The translations under genes and the position numbers were made by a program. 64,000 nt of DNA, taken from NCBI GenBank assembly GCA_024803745.1, contig JANJXV010000025.1, positions 20,948,610 to 21,012,609 on the forward strand, in the 5' to 3' direction. Of this stretch, positions 22,035 through 32,689 are shown piece after piece. Within the stretch, counting starts at the first letter, position 1. Each line of letters begins with the position of its first letter. Origin of the DNA: Megascapheus bottae. Lineage: Eukaryota > Chordata > Mammalia > Rodentia > Geomyidae. Under the pieces are notes generated by a model. The model saw only the letters and a program-made list of their open reading frames with translations, did not search any database and had not been told where the DNA came from.

Positions 22035-22190
22035 TTGACTCCAGCCCAGGCAGAAAAAGTGCACAAGACATCTCTAAAATAACTAGCAAAAAAAAAAAGC
22101 TGGGTTAGAGGTGTGGCTCAGGTGGTAGAGCCCCATCTGAGCAAAGAAGCCAAATTAGCTCTAGACCCTGAGTTCAAAACCAGTACTGCC
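22035..22190 (+). repeat. Old B1-dID/Geo-like SINE, 3' part
   Basis: ttttgactccagcccaggca, an A-run, then ggttagaggtgtggctcagg, tggtagagcc, gagcaaagaagccaaattag and accctgagttcaaaaccagt. The insert block differs from young Geo but matches the copy at 410-640. Confidence 0.7.
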
Positions 22191-22560
22191 CACCTCCCCA
22201 ATGTAAAAAATGTTTACTTATGTGAACCTTACAAAAAGTGGCTGAAGTAGAGTCAATAATACCCTATGAAGTCCTCCTGAATTTTTCCTGGGTCTCAGTA
22301 ATGTCCTCTTTGTGGGTTGTCTTAAAGCTATCTGTTTGCTTTCCTGGTCCTGATAATTATTTTGCAGCATGTCTTCAGCATCTTATAATTTTACCTGCAA
22401 TATCTCAGCATGTTTTTGTTCTGAATATACAAGACAAGGCATTCAGTGCTCTGTAGGTTGCCAATATCCAATACTGTACCTAAAGCACACTGACATTATT
22501 TCTTTAGATCATCCATATTCAATGGACACATTTCCCAGGCCTCAAGTTGCTGCATTGTTC

Positions 22561-22612
22561 TTCTCTCTCCTCCCTCCCTCCCTCTTCCCCTCCCTCCCTC
22601 CCTCTGTTCTTT
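22561..22612. repeat. (CCCT)n-like pyrimidine repeat
   Basis: tccctccctccctcttcccc followed by a second tccctccctccctct run. Confidence 0.9.
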
Positions 22613-22889
22613 CCCCTTAGTTCTTCTTTTTCAATCTGTTTGAATCAGAACGTAAACAGAGGCCATATGTTGCTTTGTTTGGTTGTGACTGCTAAAGTCG
22701 GTTTGAATCTATAGACTTTATTCCTCCTGTTTGGCTTCTCTGCAATGCATTTGCTAGAGAAATCAAGCAATCAATGCAGTCAAGACTGCATTTTCCATAA
22801 CCTCCATGCCATGATGACTCTTCCAGATGAAACAAGAATCCTTGATCGTACCCAACATCTTTCCAATCTCCTGTGGGCCCAGCACGTCT

Positions 22890-23090
22890 TCAGATTGCTT
22901 CCAGAGTGTGTCTGCATGAACTGAGCTGTGTGCCAGGTGCTGTGATGGGTCTGAGATTTCCTCTTTGTCCCACCTGTCTCCTGATGATTATCCCACATCC
23001 TGGGTTTTAATGGTCATGTGAAAAACCTGTATACTTTCCTAGGAAGGACAGAATTATTGAATGAATGAATGAACAAGCGAACAAGTGACT
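22890..23090 (+). repeat. L2 3' end (probable)
   Basis: It ends ttattgaatgaatgaatgaa, the hallmark L2 terminus, preceded by tgtgtgccaggtgctgtgat-like text. Confidence 0.45.
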
Positions 23091-23177
23091 CAATGGGTAT
23101 TGAAGAAGAAGCAGCTAAGAGAGACTACAACCCTAACACTGCTGGAACACTGTGTGTGTGTATGTGGGGGGGGGGGG

Positions 23178-23383
23178 TGCTGGGCTTAAACACAGGGCCT
23201 GAGCACTGTCCCTTAGCTGTTTTGTTCTAGGCTAGAGCTCTACTACTTGAACCAAAGCTCTGCTTTTTTTTTGCTGGTTCATTGGAAATAAGAGTCTCGT
23301 GGACTGTCTTGTCCAAGCCAGCTTTGAGCCATGGTCCTCAGGTACTCTTTGAGTAGCTAGGATTACAGGCATGAGCCACATGG
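23178..23383 (-). repeat. B1-Geo SINE
   Basis: In reverse: cagggcctgagcactgtccc, gctagagctctactacttga, attggaaataagagtctcgt and gagtagctaggattacaggc. The tail side (left) is a TG and G-run (23152-23177). Confidence 0.87.
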
Positions 23384-23387
23384 CAAT

Positions 23388-23412
23388 ATTTTTATTTATT
23401 TATTTATTTTTT
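23388..23412. repeat. (TTTA)n repeat
   Basis: About five TTTA/ATTT units directly after the SINE head, possibly part of its target site. Confidence 0.75.
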
Positions 23413-23436
23413 GCTTTAGGTTAGATGAATGAATTC

Positions 23437-23454
23437 TGTGTGTGTGTGTGTGTG
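23437..23454. repeat. (GT)n short microsatellite
   Basis: Nine GT units. Confidence 0.9.
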
Positions 23455-23707
23455 ACACATTCATGCATGTCAAGCAAGATGGACTCACACAGAAAGCTGT
23501 ACAACTACAGAAATCAGTGCTGGCTGCACATTGACAAGCCTGTAGTCCTCCTGCTTTGGTGGCTAGCTGCCTTCATTCCTTGTCACATATCTGGGGTCCC
23601 CTTCTTTGTAAAGGGGGTTTATGACTGTCCCTAGCCTTGGAGGCTGTTGTAAGGATGTGCCAAGAGCTTGGGACTGTGTTCCTTGGCCTCTGTAAATGTG
23701 GGCTCCA

Positions 23708-23740
<33 letters not shown>
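23708..23740. repeat. (ATG)11 trinucleotide microsatellite
   Basis: Eleven uninterrupted ATG units, the only long trinucleotide array in the window. In the minus frame it would read His or Ile runs, but no gene is present. Confidence 0.95.
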
Positions 23741-24299
23741 GCAACTGAAATGAAAGGAAGGCCAGGAGCCCCCAGTGGAGCCCATGGATTACCTTTCAGA
23801 GCAACATGACCGCCTCCAGCTCCAGTCACCCCCATTCTCACTGGATTTGGGGTCATCAGAGCCACCAGGCCCCTCTCCTGCCATTCTGGCATCAGGAAAC
23901 AAGGTTACCCTGCTGCCTGCTCCATCCCAACCAGCTCAGAAAACAGCTGCTCAGCATGGCTCGCAGGCAGCATCTTGAGAACGAGCGAACACTCCATGCC
24001 AATAGCGTGTGTTGAAATCCAAATCCTGGCACCCAACGCCTGTGACTAGGCTGGCAAAGCCCAGTACATTTATGAAGAGCACTGAAGAAATCACAGCCCG
24101 GCCAAAGAAAACACATGGTTGGATCTGATGTCACTGTCGGTCAACACATACATCTCACTGACACTCAGCCACAAGGTCACAGCGCAACCTCCTAAGATTG
24201 GTCCCCCAGTAGGGAAGCACAAAGCAAAAACAACTCTCAGAAGTGCTTCCTTCCACCTCCCCGAGGCCTTTGTGTTAAGGCCTTCACAGACCCTCTAGG

Positions 24300-24370
24300 A
24301 GAGCCTTGGGGATTGTTCCCATTTTACAGATGAGGAAAACAAGACTTGGAGAAGTTACATTCCATGGACG
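24300..24370 (-). repeat. MIR relic
   Basis: gttcccattttacagatgag, gaaaacaagacttggagaag and ttacattcc are a clear reverse MIR core. Confidence 0.75.
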
Positions 24371-24577
24371 AGATTTTCACCCACGTGTTTTAGGAGCTGA
24401 TTGCACACCTGTTCAGAGATTTCCTCCACCACTCAGCACCCTGGAGGTGAGCAAATAAACATTTTGTAGGATGTCTCATGCACCAAGCTCTGAGCTCTGG
24501 TCCAGCAGGCCTTAACAACCATTGGCTCTTACGAAACATGATCTCCAGGCAGAGCCATTTTCTTTTTTCTTTCTTCT

Positions 24578-24808
24578 TTTTTTTGTGGATTATGGGGCTT
24601 GAACTCTGGGCCTGGGCACTGTCCTTGAGCTCTTCAGCTCAAGGCTACCTCCTTATCCCTTGAGCCACAGCCCCACTTCCCCTCTTCTAGTGATTAATTA
24701 GGATAAGAGTCTTACATTCTTTAGTGCCCAGGCTGGCTTTGAACAACGATCCTCAGATCTCAGCCTCCTGAGTAGCTAGGATTACAGGTGTGAGCCACCA
24801 TGCCCATT
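24578..24808 (-). repeat. B1-Geo SINE
   Basis: In reverse: ggggcttgaactctgggcct, gagctcttcagctcaaggct, tccttatcccttgagccaca, and ctcctgagtagctaggatta. Near full length with a T-rich tail side. Confidence 0.87.
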
Positions 24809-24817
24809 TCTTGTAAA

Positions 24818-24925
24818 GGCCCACACAGTATAGTGCTAGCCTTGCATGCAAAAGCTCAGGGATAAAGTCCAGGTCTTGAGTTCAAGCTCCAGGACTGGAT
24901 TGGCACAGAAAAAAAAGAAAAGAAA
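24818..24925 (+). repeat. Geo/IDL SINE fragment
   Basis: gtatagtgctagccttgcat, aaagctcagggataaagtcc, aggtcttgagttcaagctcc and aggactgg with an A-run; only the right monomer is clear. It runs into (GA)n. Confidence 0.65.
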
Positions 24926-24927
24926 AG

Positions 24928-24932
<5 letters not shown>

Positions 24933-24987
<55 letters not shown>

Positions 24988-25024
24988 CAGAGAGAGAGAC
25001 AGAGAGAGAGACAGAGACAGAGAG
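24933..25024. repeat. (GA)n/(GACA)n microsatellite at a SINE tail
   Basis: A pure GA run followed by mixed agac/agag units, starting at the A-rich tail of the preceding SINE. Confidence 0.95.
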
Positions 25025-25272
25025 GGAGCATTGTTTCTTTAATGGGTTCTCTATCAAAGTAATTTTTGCTCCCCAGTAAACTCTGTAACCAGCAACACAA
25101 CATTGCAGGTCTGAGGTGCATGAGAAGTGGACGTTGAGGAGATGAGGAGGAGTGCAGACATGTTTCCATGGAGATAAGATTTAGTGTATGCACATTGGCA
25201 CCAAGAGAGATGCTTTTGTCTCATGCATTGAAAAATTTCCTTATTTTGTTTATTTAGTTATTTTTTTAATTT

Positions 25273-25468
25273 CTTTTTTTTTTGTCAGTCCTGGGGCTTG
25301 AACTCAGGGCCTGAGCACTGTCCTTGGGCTTTCCTCAAAGCTAGCACTCTACCACTTGAGCCACAGCACCATTTCCGACTTTTCTACCTATGTAGTACCA
25401 AGGAATTGAACCTGGGTCTTCATGCATGCTAGGCAAGCGCTCTACCACTAGGCCAAACTCCCAGTCCC
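25273..25468 (-). repeat. IDL-Geo SINE with target-site duplication
   Basis: In reverse: gtcagtcctggggcttgaac, ctctaccacttgagccacag, atgtagtaccaaggaattga, catgctaggcaagcgctcta. The 15-bp target ttatttagttatttt occurs at 25250-25264 and 25469-25483. Confidence 0.92.
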
Positions 25469-25483
25469 TTATTTAGTTATTTT

Positions 25484-25552
25484 ATGGATCAAATCTGGAG
25501 TCTCATACAGGCTAGCTGAGTGCTCTACAGCTGAGCTACATCCTCAACCCTG
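25484..25552 (-). repeat. ID-like SINE
   Basis: In reverse: catacaggctagctgagtgc, tctacagctgagctacatcc and tcaaccc, an old ID monomer. Confidence 0.6.
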
Positions 25553-25582
25553 AGGCTTATCAGTTTTCAAAGATGAGTGGGC

Positions 25583-25672
25583 TTTTTTTTGACAGTACCA
25601 GGATTTGAACTCAGGATCTTGAGCTTGCTACACTAGCAGGATATTGCTTAGCATAGGCTTCCAGCCCCGTTT
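25583..25672 (-). repeat. ID-like SINE
   Basis: T-run, then acagtaccaggatttgaact, cttgagcttgctacactagc and ttccagcccc form a second old ID monomer in the same orientation. Confidence 0.55.
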
Positions 25673-25702
25673 ATCACTTGTTATTTTTAGGATAGGGTCA
25701 CA

Positions 25703-25707
<5 letters not shown>

Positions 25708-25749
<42 letters not shown>
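25708..25749. repeat. (TG)n microsatellite
   Basis: A pure TG run of about 42 bp. Confidence 0.97.
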
Positions 25750-25752
<3 letters not shown>

Positions 25753-26147
25753 ACACTGCTGCCTACATTACCAGAGTAAGTTTACCCTTCTGACTAATTA
25801 GCTGGCAGTATTTAAGCTGTGTATTGGAATTTTGCCTGAGATAGTAAACAACAAAAAAAAATCTTTTTGACTTGGGTTTGGTTTCTAGGAACATCTTTTT
25901 CTTCTGTCTCTGGGTGGAGTGGGCAGGGTTTTGGACAGGAGATCTAGGAATGAGTGGTCTGAGAAAAGAGGTAGGGTCTTTTTATCTGTACCCCCTTTCT
26001 AAACTCCTTTGAGATTTTTAGGTGTCATCAGCTGGCCTTGTTCAAGAAATAGAGAATACAGAAATGAAAGGGACACGCACAGGCGGCTCCGGGCAGCTCA
26101 GCTTAGAGGAAAGTTGAGTGCCATTCTGATTCACCTAGAACTTTTCT

Positions 26148-26218
26148 TTGGTTTGTCCTGTGGATTGAACTCAGGGCCTCTGCTCTGCTCTGCTCTCCTC
26201 TTCGAGCCGTAGCCCTTT
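26148..26218 (-). repeat. ID-like SINE fragment
   Basis: tcctgtggattgaactcagg, gcctctgctctgctctgctc and ttcgagccgtagccc resemble a reversed ID body with a small CTCTG expansion. Confidence 0.4.
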
Positions 26219-26219
26219 T

Positions 26220-26400
26220 TTGTGCATTGGTTTTGTTTTCAGAAAGGATCTTATTCTTTTTTTTAAATTTTTCCCCCCAAACTGTCTTCTGACCTCCATT
26301 CTGCTACTTGTAGGGTAGATGATGGGAGTAAATTATGATGCCTGTTTTGTTATTTGAGATGCGGTCTCTCTGACCTTATCTGTGTGCATGTGAATGTATG
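26220..26400 (-). repeat. Old B1-like fragment (left half)
   Basis: ttatttgagatgcggtctct and ctgaccttatctgtgt resemble the reversed start of an old 7SL/B1 monomer. The match is weak; the right half may be 26636-26725. Confidence 0.3.
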
Positions 26401-26407
26401 TGTGTAT

Positions 26408-26635
26408 GCCAGTCTGGGGACTTGAACCCAGGATCTGGGTGCTAGCCTGACGTTTTTTTGTGCTGGAGACTACCACTCTACCACTTGAGCCACAACTTCC
26501 ACTTCCAGTTTTGTTTTGTTTTGTTTTTTGCTGGTTAATCTCTCAGATTTGTCTGCTGGGCTGACTGTAAACCTCAGTCCTTAGATCTCAGCCTCCTGAG
26601 TAGTTAGGATTACAGGTGTGAGCCACTGGGGCTCT
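26408..26635 (-). repeat. B1-Geo SINE
   Basis: In reverse: ggggacttgaacccaggatc, accactctaccacttgagcc, a (TTTTG)n expansion, and gagtagttaggattacaggt. Its tail side is TG-rich (26382-26407). Confidence 0.85.
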
Positions 26636-26725
26636 TATGACGCTCTTATTTCGATCTGAGTTTGTCTCAAACTCTTGTCTCTGCCTCCCAAGTGGCAGAA
26701 GGACAGGTGTGTGCCACTCAGTAAA
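26636..26725 (-). repeat. Old B1-like fragment (right half)
   Basis: gagtttgtctcaaactcttg, tctctgcctcccaagtggca and gacaggtgtgtgccactca are the reversed 5' part of an old B1 monomer next to the younger B1-Geo. Confidence 0.5.
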
Positions 26726-26729
26726 AGCC

Positions 26730-27266
26730 CGCTCACCTGCAAGTTTTAAACGTTGGAAGACTTGCTTACATCAAACCATAGGGTCTCCCTGCCCTCTCTC
26801 TTCACAGTGACTTGGGACAGAAGGACAGACTCATTCAACACTGTGGATGCACCTGTTTCTTGGTCAGCTGCCGTTCTTCCAGTTGTGCTCTATGGGCAAA
26901 ACCTGGCCAGCAGGGGAAAAAAATATTAGAAAAGCATTTTACCCTAAAAGCCCCACAGTCTGTAAAATGAATTACCCTGTCACAGCCAGGGCCACAGGGA
27001 CGTTTCCCACCGTCATTTGCTTGAGAACCCCATAAATCTTCAGCCTGGACGGTCAGGCGCTCAACAGAACTGGAGACACGTAAACATTAAATACAAACTC
27101 CTTCAAGCGCGCTCTTCCATTTTCCAGCGCCAGCTTCTCCACAGGGAATCACTTTCTTCCTTCTCTTTTTCCTGTCTCGGACCCAGCCTGGAGGAGTTAG
27201 AGAGGCAGTAGCTTGATTTCTGATTTATCCTGCAGATTATGGGGCTCTACAAGGAAGCACACACAC

Positions 27267-27322
<56 letters not shown>

Positions 27323-28410
27323 GGGGGGGGAACCAGTCCTCCTCAAGCTGGAAGCCGCCTTGCTCTTGAATATCCCCTCCTTTGCCCATGGCTGGGGGAG
27401 GGGGGCAGTTGTTTCTGCCTGGTTATTCATGCAAAATAATGTCTTCTTTTTGGGAACCTTTGGGTCAGGATCATGTGAGAAAAGTAGAAAAGGTTATTTT
27501 GTTTTCTCTCTCCATAACTGGTTTATTTAATATGGCATATTTTTTTTCCCTAGCAAAATCCAGTGGAATGCTAAGTGATGCAGTAATGGCCTTTGATAAA
27601 GGTGGTGTAAGAATGTGGTGGGGGGGAGGAGGGAGCACCATTCCTGCTTCTCATTCTGGTTTGGCAAAGCTCCTGGATTCTGGAAGGTTCTTACCAGGTC
27701 TAAGGACATCAGACAAACATTATAGAAGGATCAGAGGGACTTCCCACAGCCTTCTCATACCCACCCCTTCGTCTTCCTTAGGAGAATATGGACAGAACTC
27801 TTGACTTTTACAGTCATGGCAGGATTAATGAGAAGCAGAGCACTGTCCTACCCACTCAGGCTCCACACCACACAAGCTGTCCTGGATGTCCGAGCATTAA
27901 TGCATTCGTGGAGAAAAATGTGACCCTAGAATATCTTGGCAGTCCTATTGGCATTATCATACCTGTTATTCAACCTCTCCTTCAGCACCAGTCTACACCC
28001 ATATCCCCGCTTGAGATCCAGGCAAGAGGAGCAGGGGTCCAGCCACCCCAAGCCCTGGTAGACCGTAACTATTCTCCAGTTGGGTCCTAGGTGCAATTTT
28101 ATGGTCTTCTGTTCAGGCTGGGCCTTGTCAGGCAATGCTGTCTTTCTTTGTGACTGGATTTGCTGGTGCAGAGTGAACATCACCTCTGCCACAGAGCCTC
28201 GTCCAAAGGCTGGGCTGACAGGAATATTGGCTGTAGTGGGGCTATAGCTGAGAACTTGACTGCCAGACAGAGGGAAGCAGGCAGAGCTGCTGCGGTTATC
28301 AGAGTCTACTGTGGATTAGAAAGTAGAAATGCAGCTTCGAGCTCAGTAAGTCTGATTTTTGCATTGGCATCTGTGTACTGACACATTGGAGAGAGGATTG
28401 TGGGGTTTTT
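26730..28410. other. Intergenic stretch with one microsatellite
   Basis: Apart from the CA/TG tract at 27258-27322, I recognise no repeat. Reading frames (longest about 140 codons at 27382-27804) are low-complexity or random in texture and show no domain. Confidence 0.45.
27258..27322. repeat. (CA)n-(TG)n inverted microsatellite with GA end
   Basis: A short CA run (27258-27268) changes directly into a TG run (27269-27312), giving a self-complementary hairpin. A GA run and G9 follow. Confidence 0.92.
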
Positions 28411-28424
28411 AAATTTTGTGTGCA

Positions 28425-28670
28425 TGTGGGCCAGGTACTGGGGCTTGAACTCTAGGCCTTGCACTTGGCTTTTTCTTCCCCCCAAGCTTGAAACTGACAC
28501 TCTATCACTTGTACCACAACTCTACTTCCAGCTTTTTGCTGGTATATTGGAGAAAAGAGTCGCATGGAGTTTTTGTTCTTGTTTTGCCTGGCCTGGCTTT
28601 GAACCAACGTCCTCCAGATCTCAGCCTCTTGGGTAGCTAGGATTCCAGGCATGAACCACTAGCACCCAGT
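28425..28670 (-). repeat. B1-Geo SINE
   Basis: In reverse: ggggcttgaactctaggcct, actctatcacttgtaccaca, tggtatattggagaaaagag, gggtagctaggattccaggc. It contains a small gtttttgttcttgttt insertion. Confidence 0.85.
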
Positions 28671-28852
28671 TGTGGTTTTCTTTATATATTGTGCTTATAG
28701 TTTCTCATATATAGTTAATTTCTTATTATAAAGCTGGGGTACAGAGGGGTTATGATTAAGTCAGATATTGAGTCTATTTCCTTTGGGACAGTGTTACCCC
28801 CTCCCTCGCGCCCTCCTAGTTTTCCCCTCTCATCCCCCACCCACAAAGTTGT

Positions 28853-28956
28853 CTTTTCGTTGTTGTTTTTTTTTTTTGATTCTGGGGATCGAACCCAGGA
28901 CGTTGCACTTGCTAGGCAAACACTTTGCCACTGAGTGACATCCCAGCCCCCCCCCC
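28853..28956 (-). repeat. ID SINE monomer with target-site duplication
   Basis: In reverse: T-run, gattctggggatcgaaccca, gcacttgctaggcaaacact, ttgccactgagtgacatccc, agcccc and an extended C-run. Its B-box (minus strand ggttcgatccc) is intact. The target ccacaaagttgt is repeated at 28841-28852 and 28957-28968. It is the best solo ID copy here. Confidence 0.88.
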
Positions 28957-28974
28957 CCACAAAGTTGTACAGTT

Positions 28975-30490
28975 CCTTTTCCACATAGTGTCCAGTGAAT
29001 ACCACTGCTCATTTGTTCACTCTGTGTCCCTCTATTTCTTGCCTCCCCTTGCATTCTCTCTGTATGTATCTTATTGCAGTATATACACATATATCAATAT
29101 CAATATATGCACATTTTTCCTGGCCCCTGGAGTGATTAAGATATTAGAGTTGAGAAGCATCAAGTGGGTAAATCTATAGGCAAACCTGTCAGGAGAATTT
29201 AAAATGTGAAGTCAAATCATTGAATCCCAATCTCTACTTGCTCAGGAGCATCTAGCCCTTTAACTCCTGAGGGTGGGGGTAGGGAGGAGGGTCTTCTGCT
29301 TTCCCACCTTTAGCGGGGAAGCACCTCACCTGTTGCAGTTAGGGGTAAATGGGGACTCAGTGAAAGGGCTCTGGATCCTTACCTCAGTTTCCACTTCCAT
29401 GGGGTTCTGTACACACACAAAAAGGGGCTTTAGACACACAACAGAAGAGAAGGACAGTAGGAGGGATGGGGGAGAATGTGAATGGTGAGCTGCAGATAGG
29501 TGATACAGGCAGAAGTGAGGCAGGCTGGCAGCCTGGGTGCACGGAGGTAGGGGAGCACAGAGAAATGAGAAGCTCCTCCATTTGTCTTCCACAGGGAGGG
29601 GAAGAAAGTGGAAAGAATGTTGTGTTAGGGCCATCCCTAATGGATCACTTTCCAAAAACAAGTCTCTGTTGAGGCTGTGACTTCCAGAAAAATCTTCCCC
29701 CAGAGAATACGAGATGAGCAATTTCTCCACCCCTGGGATTGGGGGACACAAAGAGGCCAGGGACATGGAAGGGCAGGAAGGATCCCCTCCCTTGTGGCAG
29801 AGGTGAGAAAGACCGTGGAGACGGGAAAACACCCCTTCTTCAGAAACACTCAGCTCTTGCCCTCAGGAAAACCTCCCCCCCCCCCCCCCCGTTTCACTCA
29901 TCCTCTCTCCTTGGTTTCACCATTGTCCCTGGGTGACTCCAAGACTGAGATTTCTTCCATGAGGGATCTCTGAGTTTCTACCCTGAACCTGATACTACTA
30001 CGTCTTCAGACTCTCAGGATTTTCCTACCCTGTACCCCCAATATGCTCAAGTGCTGGTCAAGTGTTTTGCAAAGGATAGAGCATGGTAAGGGTGAGAACT
30101 GCACCAAAGTATGGGAAGCAAGTACTGCAGAGCTGAGTCCTTTGTTCCCTTCCAGCAGGGGTAGCTTGGTGTTTCTGCTACTTTTCTTACCATCTGTTTT
30201 GTCCTACCAAGTTTAATGTCTCTGTGTGGGAGGCTCAGGTAGAAGAACTCGGCTCGGGCCAGCCCTCTGCTCACTCTCTGGGTGATATTGAAAATGGTCT
30301 CCTGAAAATCCTGTCTGTCTGTCTGATGGGATGTGAAGGGTGTGGATCCCACATCAGAGGCAGGCTGCCCTCTGTGCTTTGGCTGGTTAGGTTTGCTATT
30401 ACCCTGCTAACATCTTTCCTATTCTTCAACACTGTGTTCAAACTTGACCAGCATCTCAGCCTCCTATCTCTCCCAGGATCACACAACCAG
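28975..30490. other. Intergenic stretch with no gene
   Basis: Contains the C16 run and G/A-rich text around 29260-29650. The longest minus-strand frame (29326-29832, 168 codons) has no recognisable domain and uses Ser/Pro/Leu as expected from pyrimidine-rich DNA. Confidence 0.5.
29875..29890. repeat. Poly-C (C16) run
   Basis: Sixteen consecutive C, the longest C homopolymer in the window. Confidence 0.95.
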
Positions 30491-30499
30491 CCTAAGCAT

Positions 30500-30735
30500 T
30501 ATGAGTCAGGTTTATAATCCCAGCTATTCAAGCCAGGGAGGTAAGCAGATGCTGCTCTTAAAGATCAACTCAGACAGAGGTATAAGAGCTTCTCTGAGAC
30601 ACAAAGGTAAAGAAGAAGAGGAATGCAGGTATGGATGAGTAAGTTGGAGGTGTGACTCAAGGGGTAAAAGCTTGCCTAGCAAGCACGGGGCCCAGAATTT
30701 CTATTCCCAGCACTCCCCAGAAGCAACAAAACCGA
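30500..30735 (+). repeat. Old B1-dID-like SINE
   Basis: Head ggtttataatcccagctatt, then a diverged linker, and a tail ggaggtgtgactcaaggggt, agcttgcctagcaagcacgg and ttcccagcac. The tail has the plain ID order, without the Geo insert block. Confidence 0.6.
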
Positions 30736-31084
30736 AAAATCGAGTTCTCTTCTCTGGGCTGTTGGCCACCTTGTGTCTCAGGTGGATGGCATGAGAATAA
30801 CTGCAGTGAGTGAATATGGAGGTGTGTAAGACTGGGCTCTGTTAAAGTTCCTGTGCATTCACAATGCTGTTTGGAAGCGGTACGAAAGGAATTCAAAGGA
30901 CCTTCTTGGTTAGAGGATGGCGTCAGCCATTTTGGAGACCCTCTTGGCTTCCCCCTGGGAAACTTTCCTAGAGCTTAAGCAATTCCCCTAAGTTGCTGTG
31001 TGTCCTTGGAAATACCTCAGTTCTCTCTCCTCTGTACTTCTTGAAAACTACGCTGTCTCCTCCTCTATACCAACCCTCGAAATC

Positions 31085-31265
31085 ATTTCTCCAGGCCTAG
31101 GTAGCAGTTCATTGAAGATAGTAATTAAATGGAACCAAATTGCTCTTTAAATACAACAAACCATTTAATGGATTACTTCCCAGCTGAATTAATCCCCAAG
31201 AGTGAGAGGAAAAAAAATAATGCTCCAAGGATATATTTGTGTGCATATGTAAGTACATGTATACT
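31085..31265. other. Candidate conserved non-coding element
   Basis: agtaattaaatggaaccaaa, attgctctttaaatac, accatttaatggattacttc and cagctgaattaatcccc are rich in TAAT cores and one CAGCTG E-box, with no repeat. Confidence 0.3.
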
Positions 31266-31699
31266 TTTTTCTTTCTGAAAGCCAGTAGAAAGATGGCATT
31301 TTAATTTTTTCGTTGACAACAAAACCTTCCCAGTAGTCTCTGTAGTGAAGAGAAAAGCATCTATGGACCCTTCAAGAGTCCAACACTCCGTCCCGTCACA
31401 TACAAACGTATTGCCAGTCTTCTTTCAATTCCCAAGTTCCCTTCTTTTGAACTTCCTGGCTGGTGTTCTGCAAAGACTCCATGTTGTCCTCACATTCAGA
31501 AGACCAGCAATAATCTCCCAGTAGCTTTTGACAGCTCAGTCCACACTCAACCCAGAGAGGGAACATTACAAAGTATGTACCAAGCTTCTCATCACGATGA
31601 AACCTGCATCCTCTGATATCTGACTCATTGTTGAATGTGTCTTTCTAGCTTTCTGGTCTTTGCTTTTGTTTTTCTGCTAAGGCTTAGTGCGCTTACTGG

Positions 31700-31918
31700 G
31701 TTTTGTGTTTGTTTGTTTCTGGGCACTGTCCTCTGAGCTCTTTGGCTCAAGGCTAGCACTCCATCACTTAGAGACACAGCTCCACTTCTGGATTTCTGGT
31801 GATTAATTGGAAATAAGAATCTTGTGGACTTTCCTGTCCCTGGGTTAGCTTTGAACCTCTATCCTCAGTTCTCAGCTGCTTGAGTAGCCAGGAGTACAGG
31901 CCTGAACCACCAGGCCTT
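31700..31918 (-). repeat. B1-Geo SINE
   Basis: In reverse: gggcactgtcctctgagctc, tttggctcaaggctagcact, ttaattggaaataagaatct, gagtagccaggagtacaggc. The Geo start on the tail side is lost into a (GTTT)n stretch. Confidence 0.82.
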
Positions 31919-32227
31919 TTAGTGTTTCTTCCTGCAAAGACTTCCTGGCACCTCTCTCTCTCCTGCTTCAAAAAGCCAAATTCCTTTAGAGCATTGAGAG
32001 AAAAGGCCTGGAATGGATTTATGGGGCATACTCTACAGAGAGCAGACGAGTTCTTCCAAAATGCCCTCAAGGGTAGAGAGGACTGTGTAAGGATGCAGGT
32101 AACCCAGGAGGGGAGAGAGATGTGAACACCTGTCTTACTAGCTAGCCAGAAGTGCAAGGTCAACACACAGTATGTCACTGTCACAGCAGATGTTATTGTC
32201 TGGGCAACTTTGGACCAATCTGTTCCG

Positions 32228-32252
32228 GTCTGTCTGTCTGTCTGTCTGTCTG
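32228..32252. repeat. (CTGT)n tetranucleotide repeat
   Basis: About six CTGT units. Confidence 0.93.
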
Positions 32253-32559
32253 CCTGAGTCTCTGTTTTGTCCATCTCTTGTACTGTTTTGTCTATTCATT
32301 ACTGAAATGGATCTGGGTATCCACCCTTCCGCAGTGCTCATTCTCTTAAAGCTGTTCAAGTCATGGTTCTAAGCTGTCCCATGGTCCAAGCAATTTGTCT
32401 TATTATTAATAATCACTCAAAGCACGTGAGTTTCTGGCCTTACGGACTGGTGCAGATTCTATCTCTGGAAAAGTCTCTCCTTCTTTACCCATGAGTTGTC
32501 CTTTCTGTACTGTCTGTCGTGTGTGTCATTCTCTCGGGGATGTAAGGCCCACGGGGAAT

Positions 32560-32680
32560 AGTTGATTTTTTACAGATGAGCAACAGAAGCTCGAAGAGGT
32601 TAAAGACATGGTCTTTCCCATCTGCGATCTAGAAAGGAGCAAGGCTGAGTGCAACCAGAAGCCTTCTATTCCTAGAAGAC
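32560..32680 (-). repeat. MIR relic
   Basis: ttttttacagatgagcaaca, gaagctcgaagaggttaaag and acatggtc follow the reverse MIR core. Confidence 0.65.
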
Positions 32681-32689
32681 CACCTGATA

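Noticed and set aside
28853..28956. tRNA gene, because of the intact B-box and tRNA-like fold
   Set aside because: It is an ID SINE: it has target duplications, a poly-A end and no complete cloverleaf acceptor pairing.
29326..29832. 168-codon minus-strand frame
   Set aside because: Random-looking Ser/Pro/Leu-rich sequence with no recognisable motif.
31768..32274. 168-codon minus-strand frame
   Set aside because: Part of it is a reversed B1-Geo SINE and the rest includes the (CTGT)n repeat.
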